Positions 11,602 through 22,967 are shown, counted from the stretch's first letter. The stretch is 64,000 nucleotides of DNA from Blasia pusilla (GCA_050084515.1 CM114273.1:22010001-22074000), one strand, 5' to 3'. Notes: a model not told the origin generated them from the sequence alone. A program made the numbers and translations.

Positions 11602-13230
11602 TGTGGGTCCAACTCCACAGTAGCACCACGTGGCTCTGACGCTCGAGTGGCTCCTCTCAGAATCGTAGTGATGCCTCAACTTTTTGTCTTTGCACTCGCC
11701 ATATAAGAGAGATCATCCCCTCCATAAGAGGTGGAAGCCCCCTCTCTGAAACGATCTATCTTGGATACCGACCATAGTAGCCAACTTCTGCTCCAACTGC
11801 TCAATCCTAGCAGCCATAGTTGACTCTGTCGTAGTGGTAGGGGTAGCCACCGTATGCTCTCCAACCACTGGTCCACCTCTACCACCCCTACCACCTCTAC
11901 CACATCGGCCTCTCGGAGCTACTCCACCACGGCCGCGGCCTGATCTCAACTCTGGATGAAGATCAAAGAAATGCTCTCGAGGATGACCTGGTCTCCCACA
12001 ATGATCACACTGAGTTGGGGCCGACTGAGGCCCATCCTCCAAAGTCCATCTCCCATCCTCTTAGGGACAAAACTTCCTAACATGATCACCTCCACATGTC
12101 CAACATGACTATCCTTGCTGCGGGGCAGAAAATGAAGGCAATGGTCTCTGCACAAGTGTCCCTCTAGGACCTGACTGAGGTCGTGTGTACCCCCCACGAC
12201 TCCCACTACTACTACCACCACCATTACTACGGATCATTTGTGAGGGTGGGCTCGAACACGAAGTAGTAGTTGTATCCCTACTGAATGCGGATGTCACCAC
12301 TCTCTCCTTCACCATGTTAAGCTCAATCTTCTCGAGATAGAGCAAACACATGGGTCAATGTGGGTGAATCATCACTCATAAGAGTAGCATCACGCACCCT
12401 TACGGCGCAAATCTCTGCCCAAGATCCCATACAAAATTGGATGCCTGATCCTCGTCACACCCTGGGTAACTGAAATCAAGCGTCGCATACGAGTGTATGC
12501 CTCACGAAGACTCTCACCAGTCTTTCGCTCAAATTCCTGAAGATTCCTCAGCTTCTCCGTCTTCACTCTCAGATAGTTCTTCTTCAACCTCTTGAAGAAC
12601 TCTGCAACCGGGCTGAACAATGGTGGGGCACTAGTACCTCCACTAGTACCCCCACTAGTACCTCCATTGGTACCCCCACTCCGGCTCGTACTCGTACCAC
12701 TCAACATCGGGCTGGCTGGCATAGTAGGAGCACGACTACCAATACCACCATGGGTGATAGACACATAGCCTGGAGACCAATATTGTCTCCATGCCTCAAT
12801 CTCAGCAACATGGTTCTTCCTAAACTCATGGTAATCATCCATGGGTGGTCCTTCCAAGTGCTGAAACAACCCCTTCCAAGCCAAGAAGGGTGTAAACAAC
12901 GTGGCGTTCCGCAACATCTGCATATCACACCACGTATCAAACTCCTGCATGAAGTCCTCCAACTCAATGGTGCCCCTTTGCACCGAGTATCGTCGGGCTC
13001 TTCATGGCCCCATATCCACCGTCCATGTCCCAAATCAATGGAGCTGCAACACTCGATAACAACGTAGAAGATTCGGTGTTTGGAACACCCTCGTCCTCCT
13101 CTTCATCAACCGTCGGAAGTGGAAAAGGTAGCCGATACCTAAATCCACTCCGTGTGAAACCACCATTGTCCGCACCACGGTCCCCAACCAGACCACCCGA
13201 CAGCTCCGTGATGACCAACGCCGATGCCGC
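11602..13230 (-). pseudogene. Gypsy gag with zinc knuckle (outer element)
   Basis: The main frame 12983-12390 reads a retrotransposon gag domain: PMDDYHEFRKNHV, then a Gly/Thr/Ser repeat made of a 12-base unit, then VAEFFKRLKKNYLRVKTEKL and a GESLREAYTRM block. A second frame (12042-11713) has the nucleocapsid motif CDHCGRPGHPREH, with the last zinc ligand not a clear Cys, followed by an RG-rich RNA-binding tail and a short coiled segment, RIEQLEQKLATM. Gag packages element RNA. The homologous gag at 36.4-37.0 kb aligns throughout, including the MDDYHEF and TEKLR blocks. Frame changes near 12390-12350 and 12042 break it; the nested element follows directly at 11600. Confidence 0.8.
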
Positions 13231-13675
13231 ACCACCACCAAATAACCAAGTGACGTCGGTGTAGGCAACCTAACCTGTCATCACCACAAGAAGCCTCCCA
13301 CGGTCTACTGGTCATCACTCCAGCCTCACTATCGCTAGCACACAGGAGTAACACTACTCTGGAAATCAGCGTCAACCCTAACAATGGGCGCGCAAGCAAG
13401 AAGCACCGATGGAGGGGATCCAAACACAGGAAGTCCAACGACAACCCTCCAATCGCAAATGGAAATCAAGGTAACACAATCCACCAAACGTGGTGCCTCC
13501 TGACTCCACAAAACCCACCACACAATTCTAACGCAATAGCTACTCCGCCGCGGGTCGATGACGTGCTAGTCGAACTCGCAGCACCTAAAAATATCACCTG
13601 CATGGAGAGGCTACACCGTACTATGCACTAGAGGTACATCAACCAAAAACGTGAGATGCATAAAGCGCCTAACAC

Positions 13676-13694
13676 CTCTCCGAACAGCACCAAA
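13676..13694 (-). other. Candidate primer-binding site of outer gypsy element
   Basis: On the minus strand the sequence immediately after the putative LTR end (...GCTCA) starts TTTGGTGCTGTT. It resembles the TTTGGCGCCGTT-type PBS found in many plant gypsy elements, with substitutions. The position exactly at a CA terminus is the main support. The primer tRNA is not certain. Confidence 0.35.
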
Positions 13695-13727
13695 TGAGCT
13701 ACAACAGTGTGTACAGTGGCATAGTTA

Positions 13728-13795
13728 AGAACTCAGCAGTTAAGCGTCCTCCAGGCAGAATAGCCCAAAGATGGGTGACCAGTTATGCAACACTC
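13728..13795 (+). other. 5S rRNA-derived segment inside the gypsy LTR
   Basis: The plus strand matches the internal-control half of plant 5S rRNA. AGAACTC-GCAGTTAAGCGT at 13728 covers the A-box side, and GATGGGTGACC at 13770-13780 covers the C-box. The two blocks are 42 bases apart, start to start, exactly as I recall for the Arabidopsis 5S gene. The middle is diverged and the first about 45 bases of 5S are not recognisable. The segment is antisense to the retrotransposon. Cassandra TRIM elements are known to carry 5S sequence in their LTRs; here it sits in the LTR of a large gypsy element. It is not a functional 5S gene. Confidence 0.7.
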
Positions 13796-13828
13796 AAATC
13801 CCAAATCCTGCAAAAATTGCCTCACGCC

Positions 13829-13852
13829 CAAGCAAGCAAGCTTGCTTGCTTG
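13829..13852. repeat. 24-bp perfect palindrome in the LTR
   Basis: A perfect dyad built of AAGC units around a central AAGCTT, directly downstream of the 5S-like block, followed by three tandem copies of a TCCTTGC-like heptamer. It could form a cruciform or a hairpin in RNA. Confidence 0.8.
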
Positions 13853-14728
13853 CTCCTTGCTCCTTGCTCCTTACTCCGCCTCTCACGCCCACTCGCCCCG
13901 AGCTACCATGAGTCACCAACCAACCAGACCCTCCGATCCGCTGTCCACCATAGCCAGACCTTGAGCTAGTCCGCAAAATTGCGATCAGCAATTACTTCAC
14001 AAATCCATGACCGAAATCAAATCTGTTTCGACCAGAATTCAATTGACCACCATAGTTAACTCTCCACAGAAAATCAGCTACAACCGAGCTCTGTACCACA
14101 AGCTAAAAATCAGACAAACTTGTTGTCCATACACCTCCAGAATCGCAAATCCGACAGGGCTTTCGCCAAGTTTCATGCACGCAGAAATCCGCAACGCTCC
14201 ACACACTCGAGCAGATAGCTTCACATGAGATCACAATACAAGTAGCAACAGGAACCTCTCACCCGAACTGGATGAACTTCAACAGAGCTTCCGCACTCCA
14301 AGCTCTCCACATCAAAAAACCGTCGAACACGAACCAGAATCTTCAATCCTTGATAACTTCCAACTCCCTTGACGAAATCCGGCGATCTAAAGCGCGTTGG
14401 AAAGCTCTCAGCAAGGCACTTCTTTCCCAACCAACCATGCACCAGATTCACACCTCCAACATAGGCCACAAGCCACGAACATCCACGGCTCAGTACACAA
14501 TCGGCCTAACCGGATCCCTCTTGATCTACAATCGAAGCTACCATCGATCTACGTCAGTTCTTTGAGTGAAATCCGTGAAAGACCTACTGTCATAAAACAC
14601 GTCTACAATCACATACAATCGAGCCAAACCCACTCCACGATGGGAGAATCTAGGTCGAAGCTTGCGGGAAACACCATAGCCAAGGGCCCTACTCACTACC
14701 AAGGCTAACTCCCAACGCAACAGGCTCA

Positions 14729-14773
14729 ACTCAAAGAACTGACTGTTCTTTGAGTGCACTCCACCTTATATCC
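14729..14773 (-). promoter_or_regulatory. Putative LTR promoter: TATA box and downstream hairpin
   Basis: On the minus strand GGATATAAGG (14773-14764) is a plausible TATA box. Eight bases on is a hairpin with a perfect 11-bp stem (ACTCAAAGAAC at 14729-14739 with its complement at 14745-14755, 5-base loop). A transcript started 25-30 bases after the TATA box would begin within this hairpin, near 14735-14740. Start site is inferred. Confidence 0.4.
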
Positions 14774-14906
14774 TCCAACCTAAGAGCGGGCCCTACTGGG
14801 AAAGTCACCCCCAATTGAGTAACCCCCAACCCTATATATGAAACCGCATCTCTACCAAGCCACTACGGTCCTACATAAGGAATGGCCTCTACTAGCACAC
14901 TATACT

Positions 14907-15419
14907 CTACGACATAATCCGTATGGTCATGACACGATGCGTACAATAGAGAATTGCAGTAGCTAATGACAACCCATTTATCGACTGGAGATGATGGGCA
15001 CAATTCGTAAGGAACGAGTCAAACCTCTCTCCCATAGCCCTATACATCTCTATGGATAGGGGGACAAATCGATGTCCATCATGAATTCGATTGTAGAGAT
15101 GGGTCTTCTTCTTCGTCGCCGCCGCTCCTTGTAGCAATCTCCCTTGTGCTACCACTTGGGCTTGCACAGCCTCCGGCGTAGGATCTGTCACTACAACGTC
15201 CGCCACCATCACCTCAGCCTCTCGTGTCGTATAAAAATCATCACGAATAAGGGAATTTCGCATGGAATTGTGCCTCTCTCTCTCCACGTGGAAGCCACTC
15301 TCACGAGCAAATATGAACATGATATCTTGCACAACATCGTGAGTGACAATCCTCTCACCCCCAACTAGACACCTAAATGCACACCAAGTGGATCCGTTCC
15401 CTAGTATCGAGGTGGCCAA
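14907..15419 (-). pseudogene. Unassigned 170-aa frame, probable decayed transposon ORF
   Basis: An uninterrupted minus-strand frame with segments ESGFHVERERHN and HRFVPLSIEMYRAMGERFDSFL. These remind me of a conserved uncharacterised domain found next to reverse-transcriptase genes in plant non-LTR elements (a GFHV...E and FVPL.VE.YG pattern), but I cannot name the family. Its 3' end abuts the outer gypsy LTR, so it may have been cut by that insertion. It could also be an orphan host fragment. Confidence 0.35.
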
Positions 15420-15798
15420 GATGCTGGGCCACTTCTACGCCCAAAAGTTTTGGCTGGCCATCACGTAAAATCCTTTTTACGTTAAAAATTTGTGGGCATC
15501 CAAAAACTAGGGACTAACGTTCGGGGAGGTTTGGGATTGCTAGTGAAACTAGCCAATGAAAATTGAGAATTTCCCACCTACCAAAAACCGGTTTTTTTTA
15601 AAATATCATATCTCAAAACCGGACGTGGAAATTCCCGGCGATGCACCGGGTCCGAAAGCCTCCTCGGGAACCTGTACTCACCGGTGACCCTGTATGGCGT
15701 GCGGGAGGGAGGGATCGCGACGGGAAACGCGCGCGAGAACGAAATCGCGACAGCGAGCGATCCAGCGCCAAAATCAGTGGAGGCCGTGGCGACGCCGC

Positions 15799-15806
15799 TA
15801 TATAAA
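15799..15806 (+). promoter_or_regulatory. TATA box, candidate promoter of the MsrA gene
   Basis: TATATAAA in a GC-rich context about 530 bases before the MsrA start codon. If used, it gives a 5' UTR of about 500 bases containing a GT/GC microsatellite near 16071-16093. Other promoters nearer the gene cannot be excluded. Confidence 0.4.
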
Positions 15807-16070
15807 GGTGGCGCTTACTGTCAGTGGAAGCGGGAGGAGCTGCCATGGGCCGGACCGGTACAGCGAGGTTGGCGAGAGCGGGCGTGGACGTGGAAAAGCG
15901 AACACAGACGTCATAGCATTTTCGATCTGTTGGAGGGTTCGAGAACACGGTAAAAAATGATAGAAACGACAATCGTGGGCATCTGAAATGATATGGTGCC
16001 ACAGACGGGTACAACGATTGTGAGCCACATACGACAGAGAGCTCGAAATGGAACGAGAAGTATCTAGAGT

Positions 16071-16093
16071 GAGTGTGTGTGTGTGCGCGCGCG
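16071..16093. repeat. (GT)n/(GC)n microsatellite
   Basis: Alternating GT then GC dinucleotides in the presumed MsrA 5' UTR; alternating purine-pyrimidine DNA. Confidence 0.85.
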
Positions 16094-16329
16094 CTGAATG
16101 CGGAATCCAGTGAAGGGGATAACGAGCGGAGCGGTACATGACACGAAATCAGCCAGTTGGTTACAGGATTGAATGAAAGAGAAGAGACGTGCGAAGGAGC
16201 AGTGGGTGAGAAGGGAAGTGAGTGCATGGGAAGAAGCAAAGCAGCAGAAGCAGAGAAAGTGTCTAGAATCCCTTCAAGAGGAATCAAGTGCAAGTAAGCG
16301 CAGGCGCATTCCGCTGTAGTTGTCGAGCC

Positions 16330-18137
16330 ATGTCGCTGCAGATCGCCTCACAAGTGCGAGGTCGAGCTATAAACGTTGTCATCCCGTCCGCCATTCCTCT
16401 TCAAATCTCCAGCAGTAGCAGCAGCGGAAGCAGGGGAGTCGAAGCTGAGTTCAACTCCTCGTTTTTGGGGTCAAAAATCAGCCTGTTCGCGCGCCCAGCT
16501 GCGCTGACCTCTGCTATGAAATCCTCCCCCCAGTACGGAGGCATGGCCAACGGTGGAGGATGGTTGAGCAAATTGGGCCTGGGTTCCTTCAGCAATCGCG
16601 CAGCAAGTGCCGTGGACGATTCCAACTCTCCTTCTCTCGGGCCGGACGACGATGCACCGGTTGCAGGGCAGCGATTCGCCACTTTCGGGGCGGGTTGCTT
16701 CTGGGGCGTTGAACTGGCATTCCAGAGAGTGTCCGGAGTGTCGAAGACGGAGGTGGGCTACACGCAGGGCGCTATGCACAACCCCACCTATGGAGATGTG
16801 TGCAGCGGAGGCACTGGGCACTCGGAGGTCGTCCGAGTTCAGTACGATCCCAATTCTTGCTCCTATGGTGACCTTCTGGACATGTTCTGGGCGCGTCACG
16901 ATCCCACCACTCTGAATCGACAGGTAATGAGAGCGCTGATTGCCGTGGAAGCAACGACTTCTGTGGATTTCTGTCCCTTCTCTCCGGTCCTTCGGAGTTG
17001 CAGCCGTGTTTGATGTCTTGTCTACTCGTTAGTCGGGAATTTGGTTTTGTTGGCGTCCCTTTCTTGGTGGTCGACTTCTTCTTGGTGGTTAGAGTTTGGG
17101 TGGACCGTGCGCGCTCCAAGGGAACGCAGAATGCTTGTACTATGTCGTTTCCAGAAGACTTGTGGCTAGTTTATGAATGCGTGGAGTCAGCGGTTTGCAC
17201 TTGAGTGATATAGATTGCTGGCGACATGCGTGAGATGGTTATCGATTCTCCCAATTAGCAGTCTTTTATGAATGTGCGACTGAAAGTAATTTACTTTCAG
17301 CGATGGTTTTGTATTTTTTCCAAGCTCTCACCAAAGAGTGTGTCCAAAGTACACACACACTCGACGCGCACAAGCGCTGCCTTCATCTCGAGGATGGACA
17401 ACCCTACCGTTGGCGGTTGGTTTTATTTCTCCAATCCTGGGACTCCCCCTTAATGTGAGCAGTGGGGAATCGACTTGGAACTTCCTCATCGTGAGGATTT
17501 TATGAAAGTTCAGCTCCGCCATGCTGACATCTACCGCCAGATGTGTGAAGAAGGTTCATGCGATATGTTCGTAGTCGTTATCTAGCCGGTTCCCTAATGT
17601 CTGAGATATGTGGCTGTTCCTCAGCTCATGGCTTTGTTCCGCGGCTGATTCAGAACTCTTTTGTTTGACACACACAGGATACCGAGTCACATTATGCTCT
17701 CTCTTTTGGAAGTAGTGTGGTGGGCTGGTATGCATGGGATCTATATGGAAACTTAGCTGCCTTTTGCTCTTTACACTTAACTGGCCTGTGAATTTGAGGG
17801 CTGTGAGAGATTAGGTACTGAATTGTGAGCTTCCTATGGAGATTGGATTTGTGTGAATTTGACAGATTACTTTGGATGTGACCAGGGAGGTGATGTGGGT
17901 ACCCAGTACCGGTCTGGCATCTACTTCTACTCACCAGAGCAGGAGAAAGAAGCTGTGGAATCACTTCAGAAGCAGCAGTTGAAACTGAACCGGAAGATCG
18001 TGACAGAAATTCTGCCTGCCAAGAAGTTTTACAGAGCAGAGGAATACCACCAACAGTATTTGGCCAAGGGTGGGCGATTTGGATCCCGTCAGTCTGCGGA
18101 GAAGGGATGCACAGATCCCATCCGGTGCTATGGTTAA
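16330..18137 (+). CDS. MSRA: Peptide methionine sulfoxide reductase A, plastid type (2 exons)
   Basis: Exons 16330-16923 and 17886-18137 join in phase across a 962-base GT-AG intron to give 281 aa. Family role: reduction of methionine-S-sulfoxide in proteins, with electrons from thioredoxin. The catalytic motif GAGCFWGVE has Cys at residue 123. The distal exon gives [16 protein letters not shown] and ends [11 protein letters not shown], whose Cys273 and Cys279 match the recycling cysteines of plant MSRA4. The first about 110 residues are Ser- and Arg-rich with few acidic residues at the start, consistent with a chloroplast transit peptide; location is inferred. I chose the ATG at 16330 because it is the first in frame; an upstream GTG at 16288 is unlikely in a plant. 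No breaks are seen; the gene looks functional. Confidence 0.95.
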
Positions 18138-19098
18138 ATAAATGAGGTGAAAAGAACTTGCAACCGGTTGGATCTGCACCTTTCAGCAGTAAATACTTTC
18201 TGTAATAATTCGTCATGATGCGAGTTCCAAAGCATGCTCTCCTTTTTGAGGAAGGTTGTATTGTTTCAATTTAGTCCATCAGTATTAATGAAGGGATGTA
18301 TTCGAAGGCTGAGGCCTCTTAGCCAACTCATATCTAACTGCCCCTTGAACTCAGTCCGAAGAACAGTTTTGAACTAGTAGGCCACCCATACTCACTGAGT
18401 ACCCAATGATTCTCATTGTATATAACGGTGAAATAAATGTAATGCCCTCCAGCCAATTTCACCACTTTTAGTGTTTGCCATGATCTGGTCTGGGATAACT
18501 CTTCCAGGAAAATGAGTGAGCTGTAAGGGTGGATGATCTTGGTCATTACGAGTTATAGCTTCTCATGCATGGAAATATTTTATGTTGGTTCCCAAGTAGC
18601 ATATTTTGTAATACGAATGTCGTTATTGAATTGTCTTATCTTCAATTTCTTTGAATTTGGTGAGTTAGAGATATTTTTGTGCATCATTGCAAAAGTTATG
18701 ACTGATCTCTGGATCTTGCACATTCCATCTCAGTTGGGTCAGTACTCACAAAAATAAAAGTCGACTCTCAACACTAAATACTGTTTTATTGTTGTGAGTC
18801 AGCTGTTATCTGTATGAATCAAATTTTAGGTCATGTCTCCCTCCCTTCTTGTTCCTGCACTTATTCACGAACATGTCCATTGCCATGACAAATGAAGTCT
18901 GCAATTCTAGAATCCTCAATTATGAATGTGGTACTCTGGTTGCATCCTACTACTGGCATGGACCATCCCGGCAGTTTACCACTCCGATTTGCAGGTACCC
19001 AGCTACGGTTTCTACTGCAGGGACTCGGTTTCCTTTGTTCTAGTTCTTGCTTCTGGTCAACTTTTCCTTAAGTTTTGCCTATGAACTCTCTGTCCTCG

Positions 19099-19270
19099 CT
19101 ATCAACATCCTAAACCACATTGACCCCTGCTAGCATGGGGGCCACACTAGTTTCTTCATCTAGTTACAAAGATGAGGATGAGTCTACCAACATTCCTAAA
19201 TCAAGTTGACCCCTGCTAGTGTGGGGGCCACATTAGTTTCTTTATCTAGTTACAAAGACGAGGATGAGTC
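19099..19270. repeat. 86-bp tandem duplication
   Basis: Two copies (about 19099-19183 and 19184-19270) sharing TTGACCCCTGCTAG and GGATGAGTCT, with about ten differences between them. Confidence 0.85.
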
Positions 19271-20629
19271 TTATCATTCAAGTTTGTGGACTTCTTCGAG
19301 TCTGAATGGCTAGTCTCCTCCGTTACTGGTGGGTTAATTTTGTGGCAGCCCGACAAGCATAGACTGTGGATGTTCCTTGTGGAACTGCTGCATGTGGAGA
19401 CATTTGCATAGCGCTGAAACATCCGACTGACAACAAGTGGCGTGCAAGGATGAAACCAGGAATACCCTCATCACATGCTCAGAGCATGATGTTTCAGATA
19501 ACACACGCTGGTCTTTCCTGTGAGTTTACTGCTGTTCATTTCTTTGGATTTGTTTCTTTCATCTGCAGGAACTTTGAACTAGACTCATCAACTGCCCATG
19601 TCTCTTTCCCCCCGTGACTGGCTGCCACAGTTCTGGCTTCACGACAGTCAAAAGGTTAGTATTTGACTTGGTCAGGTCATCTGTCTTTCAAAGCTCGGAC
19701 TCATCAGGGTTAAGTGATGCAGGCAGACATCAAAGGGCCTAGTTTTTTTTAACTCTTCAAGTTCTGCCTTGCATCTTCCTTGGCTGCTTCATTCAAATCC
19801 CTCTTTTTGTATGAGTGGCTTTCTCTCCATTCGAAGGAACCACCTGTGTCAGTTACCACATGGTGACTACAACACTGCGATCGGAAACTGCATACTTCTT
19901 CGGCGCCCAGAAGATCCTGACATGTTTGTTATTAGGGAAAACGAAGGTCAGGTTGTTGTCTCCAGAGAATATGAACATTATCTTTATACCTCTGAAGAAT
20001 GTTTTTCTTTTAATCATTGGAGAATGTTCACTCTGAACTCTGAACTCTGGAGTCGTTTCTTTTAGAATGTTGAGTGTATGAACCCCAATTGAATTTAGAT
20101 ATAATAGTTGGTTCCGATGATTCACAAATGAACTAACTTGAATTGTGGAGGATGGCAGTGCTTCTCGAGCAAGATGTTCTAGTCTGGCCAGGAGTTGTGT
20201 GGTGGAAGGACACACCCTTATTGCCAATTGTGCCGTCTGATCAAGCTCATGGAATCTTTGGTCTCTTGATTTCTTCTCAGCTTTCTCAAGCTCATGGAGT
20301 CCTGTTGCATGGAACGACCTCCAAGCACGACTTCCTGCCTCCATCACTTGACAGGACAGTTAATCATGCGATGGATATCTCTAGTATCCTTCCTACTGTC
20401 AGTCAACCATTGCTCAAAACAACAATCCAGAATCGTGATCTTCTCTGGACGTTGTTGTTGCATCTCCGATTCTCTGCAATGTTGGAAGCCTTCTCTGCTG
20501 GCTACTCTTTTGCAGGAGAGACAGGAACCGCATGTATTCACTACTATTCCCCAATGTAACGTACTGCCACAATCGCATGAGCAGGTGTGAATCCACCATA
20601 GACTCGAACTCATCTACGCAGTGGTGCGC

Positions 20630-20955
20630 TAACAACAACAGCAACAGCGATGACTCTGCTCTACCTGATCAGGGATGAGGCATGCACAACGTCATAAACA
20701 TCTGCCCTGCCTGATAAGGTAAGCACGAGCTCGGAAACAGCAGCAGCTGCAGCGACGACTCGCCTCTGCCTCACTAGGGACGTATGAATTCGGCAACAGC
20801 AGCAACAGCAATGACTCTGCTCTGTCTCATTAGGGATGCATCTATCCGGAAACAACAGTGGCAACAACTACTCGGGTCTGTCTCACTAGGGACATATGAA
20901 TTCGGAAACAGCAGCAACAGCAACGACTCTGCTCTACCCTGTCAGGGATGCGCGA
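20630..20955. repeat. Minisatellite of about 56-60 bp units
   Basis: Four to five diverged units, each with a CAGCAGCAACAGCAAC-like start, a GACTCTGCTCT core, an AGGGATG or AGGGACG step and often a GAATTCGG end. Copies differ by 10-25 percent by eye. Confidence 0.8.
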
Positions 20956-22967
20956 CCAATTTTCTCACTGCTTTGTGAGCATGGCGTCTCCCTAAACAGC
21001 TTTCATCCGACCTACCAGATACATGGGGCTGACGAAAAGCAGTGCTCTCCCATTGTGAAAAATAGCCCCCATCCGACCTACTACATGAGCCTGCTTCTAG
21101 ATAGGGCCGACGGAAACAGTGTGCGGGCACCTTGCTGAGAATCCTAGCCAACCTGTGTGCAATCGATTCATGAAGAGACTGATTGCAACACTGCACTCCT
21201 AATCAAACTAAGATAAGATGGATCCTTCAAACGGTCCATAGTTTGGTTCATCCAAAGCACCCTTTGAAACCAATGCAAGGCGCAAACCAAACCCTCAGAA
21301 CCCGAGAAAATCGAAGAGGAGCACGGAACACATCCTTACATCCTTCATGGGACACAAGAATATCCAGATAGTCAACAACAATGAATCTCAACGTCCCTAC
21401 CCCCTCCCACCTCACCCTATTCTTCATTTGATCATTACCGGAGTACCACCAAATAATCATGAATCTGTATTCGACGACAGTGATACATCCTTGGCTATGT
21501 GAAATAGTAATGTAATAATGTTCTACATTGAGAGATGTAAAACACCCCCCTGCAAGCGCTTTAGAGGTAAAACATATGCAGACAGTCTTGGGAGCCATTC
21601 GAGTTCTGGCAGAGGTTATAGAGTGGTCCTTTGTGAGGGTGTATAGTATGTATGCAGTGAGTGAGGTTTCACAAGTAGAACAGAACACGGCCTAGAAATC
21701 TTGCATGAGCGGGACAAGGATGAAGCTCTCTCCATTCTCGAAACCGTAGGAGCAGCAGGGCACGCATGGAAAGAGTTGTGTGAACTTCTCATTCGCTGTT
21801 TCGAGAATGCAGTTGAACCGTGCTGCGTCGAGATCTCGTTACAGAAATTCCTCAATCCTCTGGGAACCGCCGTCAAGGTCGTGACAAAACCGCCACCAGC
21901 AGCTCCAGGGTCTTCTTCTCATGACTGCTGGGCTCCATCCCCGGCGCTCGAAGAATCACTGAACGACCTCTCGCACTGTAATGTCTCTCTGATACCTTCA
22001 AGCACAACTCAAATCCTAGCTTCCAGCACGAGATGGATATGCTCCTTGGTCTTTGGCAGATTTCACAAGGTGTGTCCGGCATTCCGTGAGCATGGGATTG
22101 CGTAACACCGGGTTTCAGTAACATTTGACTGCATGAGTGCAGCGCCGTCTGTGGTCTGACGTTGCGAGCGTCAGCCAGAGATTTTCTCGCTCGAAGGAAA
22201 GCGGTTGAGCGAGAAAGTAGCGGCGTACTTCGGGTGGAGAAGGGGCCTGTCGATTTTCATTCGTAAGGCGCGCATTACATTGGGATGATGCTACACATAC
22301 GGGGTGAGATTTTGTCCGCTTGCAAGCTTTAGGTTTGGATGCATCCTTGCCTGATGTGCTCGACGAATCTCACGATTGCAGCACCCACTTTGGATCTCAA
22401 GCTGGGCAGACTTCCCCTCTTGCTGTAATTCACTTCTTACATATTTGAGGAAAACTTGTGCTTGTCTCATACCCTCACCGAACATTCGAAGAGTCTGCAA
22501 ATTAAGTTGTAGCCTTGCGATGAGAAAGAGAGAGTGTTTGTGGGGGTGTGTGTGTACTCATTAAGTAGTGCCTGTCGTAGCCTTGAGACCATAGACCTCT
22601 GGTTGGGCGGTTCTCGAGACTGGGATGGGAGGAAGAAGTGACGAAGGTACCACACCACGAAGGAAAGAGAGTGAGAGAGAGATGTGATTTGTCGTTCACG
22701 GGGGACCCGAAACGGCCACGGGACTTCGATCAGCATGGAGAGAGAGAGAGAGAGAGAGTGGGTGTTTGAAGAGGTTATGTAGGAGACGGGGAGAAAGAGG
22801 GAATGGGCCCTAATTGCGAGTGATCACGCGTTTGCAGGGGCATTTCGGTTAATGGCGGCTTACGGGCTGTAGCTAGCAGAAGGTGTCCTTGAGGCCTCTG
22901 AACGTCGTCCTGCAGCGGCGAGAAGCGGGACGTTTCTCGTGCGTGTCGTGTGACGGAGTTCGAACAG

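Larger units (their letters stand above)
1..14880 (-). mobile_element. Ty3/gypsy retrotransposon carrying a DNA methyltransferase (outer element, partial)
   Basis: Read on the minus strand, the order is 5' LTR (about 14880-13695), gag (13230-11602), an interruption by a nested element, then protease, cytosine methyltransferase, reverse transcriptase and RNase H. The window begins in the spacer that precedes integrase, so integrase and the 3' LTR lie to the left. Gag, RT and RNase H match the same family that recurs at 29-41 kb. Order PR-RT-RH is that of Metaviridae; the methyltransferase between PR and RT is extra. Several stops and frameshifts make this copy non-autonomous. The right LTR border is approximate because the partner LTR is not in view. 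Confidence 0.85.
13695..14880 (-). repeat. 5' LTR of the DNMT-carrying gypsy element
   Basis: The left border is TGAGCTAC at 13695, read on the minus strand as a CA terminus next to the candidate PBS. The right border is approximate (14.8-14.9 kb) since the 3' LTR is outside the window. Inside are, in minus orientation, a TATA box near 14770, a strong hairpin at 14729-14755 just downstream of it, and a 5S rRNA-like segment near the distal end. No long open frame crosses it, as expected for an LTR. Confidence 0.55.
18138..22967. other. Intergenic interval between MsrA and the ankyrin gene
   Basis: The first few hundred bases should be MsrA 3' UTR. The rest has only short or unconvincing frames. 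A plus-strand frame at 19769-20065 includes GNCILLRRPEDPDMFVI, faintly like the start of a BAH domain, but with no supporting exons. A frame at 21701-22105 (134 aa, helical, ending in a Pro/Ser-rich part) is not recognised. Two tandem-repeat blocks are listed separately. A (GA)n run at 22738-22758 lies in the presumed promoter of the ankyrin gene. Confidence 0.5.

Noticed and set aside
13728-13795. Functional 5S rRNA gene
   Set aside because: The first 45 bases and the middle are not 5S-like, the end is diverged and there is no T-run terminator.
15613-16293. 226-aa minus-strand frame upstream of MsrA
   Set aside because: Low-complexity Ser/Pro/Arg composition in GC-rich leader DNA, opposite to a TATA box and the MsrA leader; no domain.
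21248-21876. Minus-strand frames of 146 and 86 aa
   Set aside because: Both are unsupported by motifs and overlap a similarly open plus-strand frame; cannot decide that either is real.
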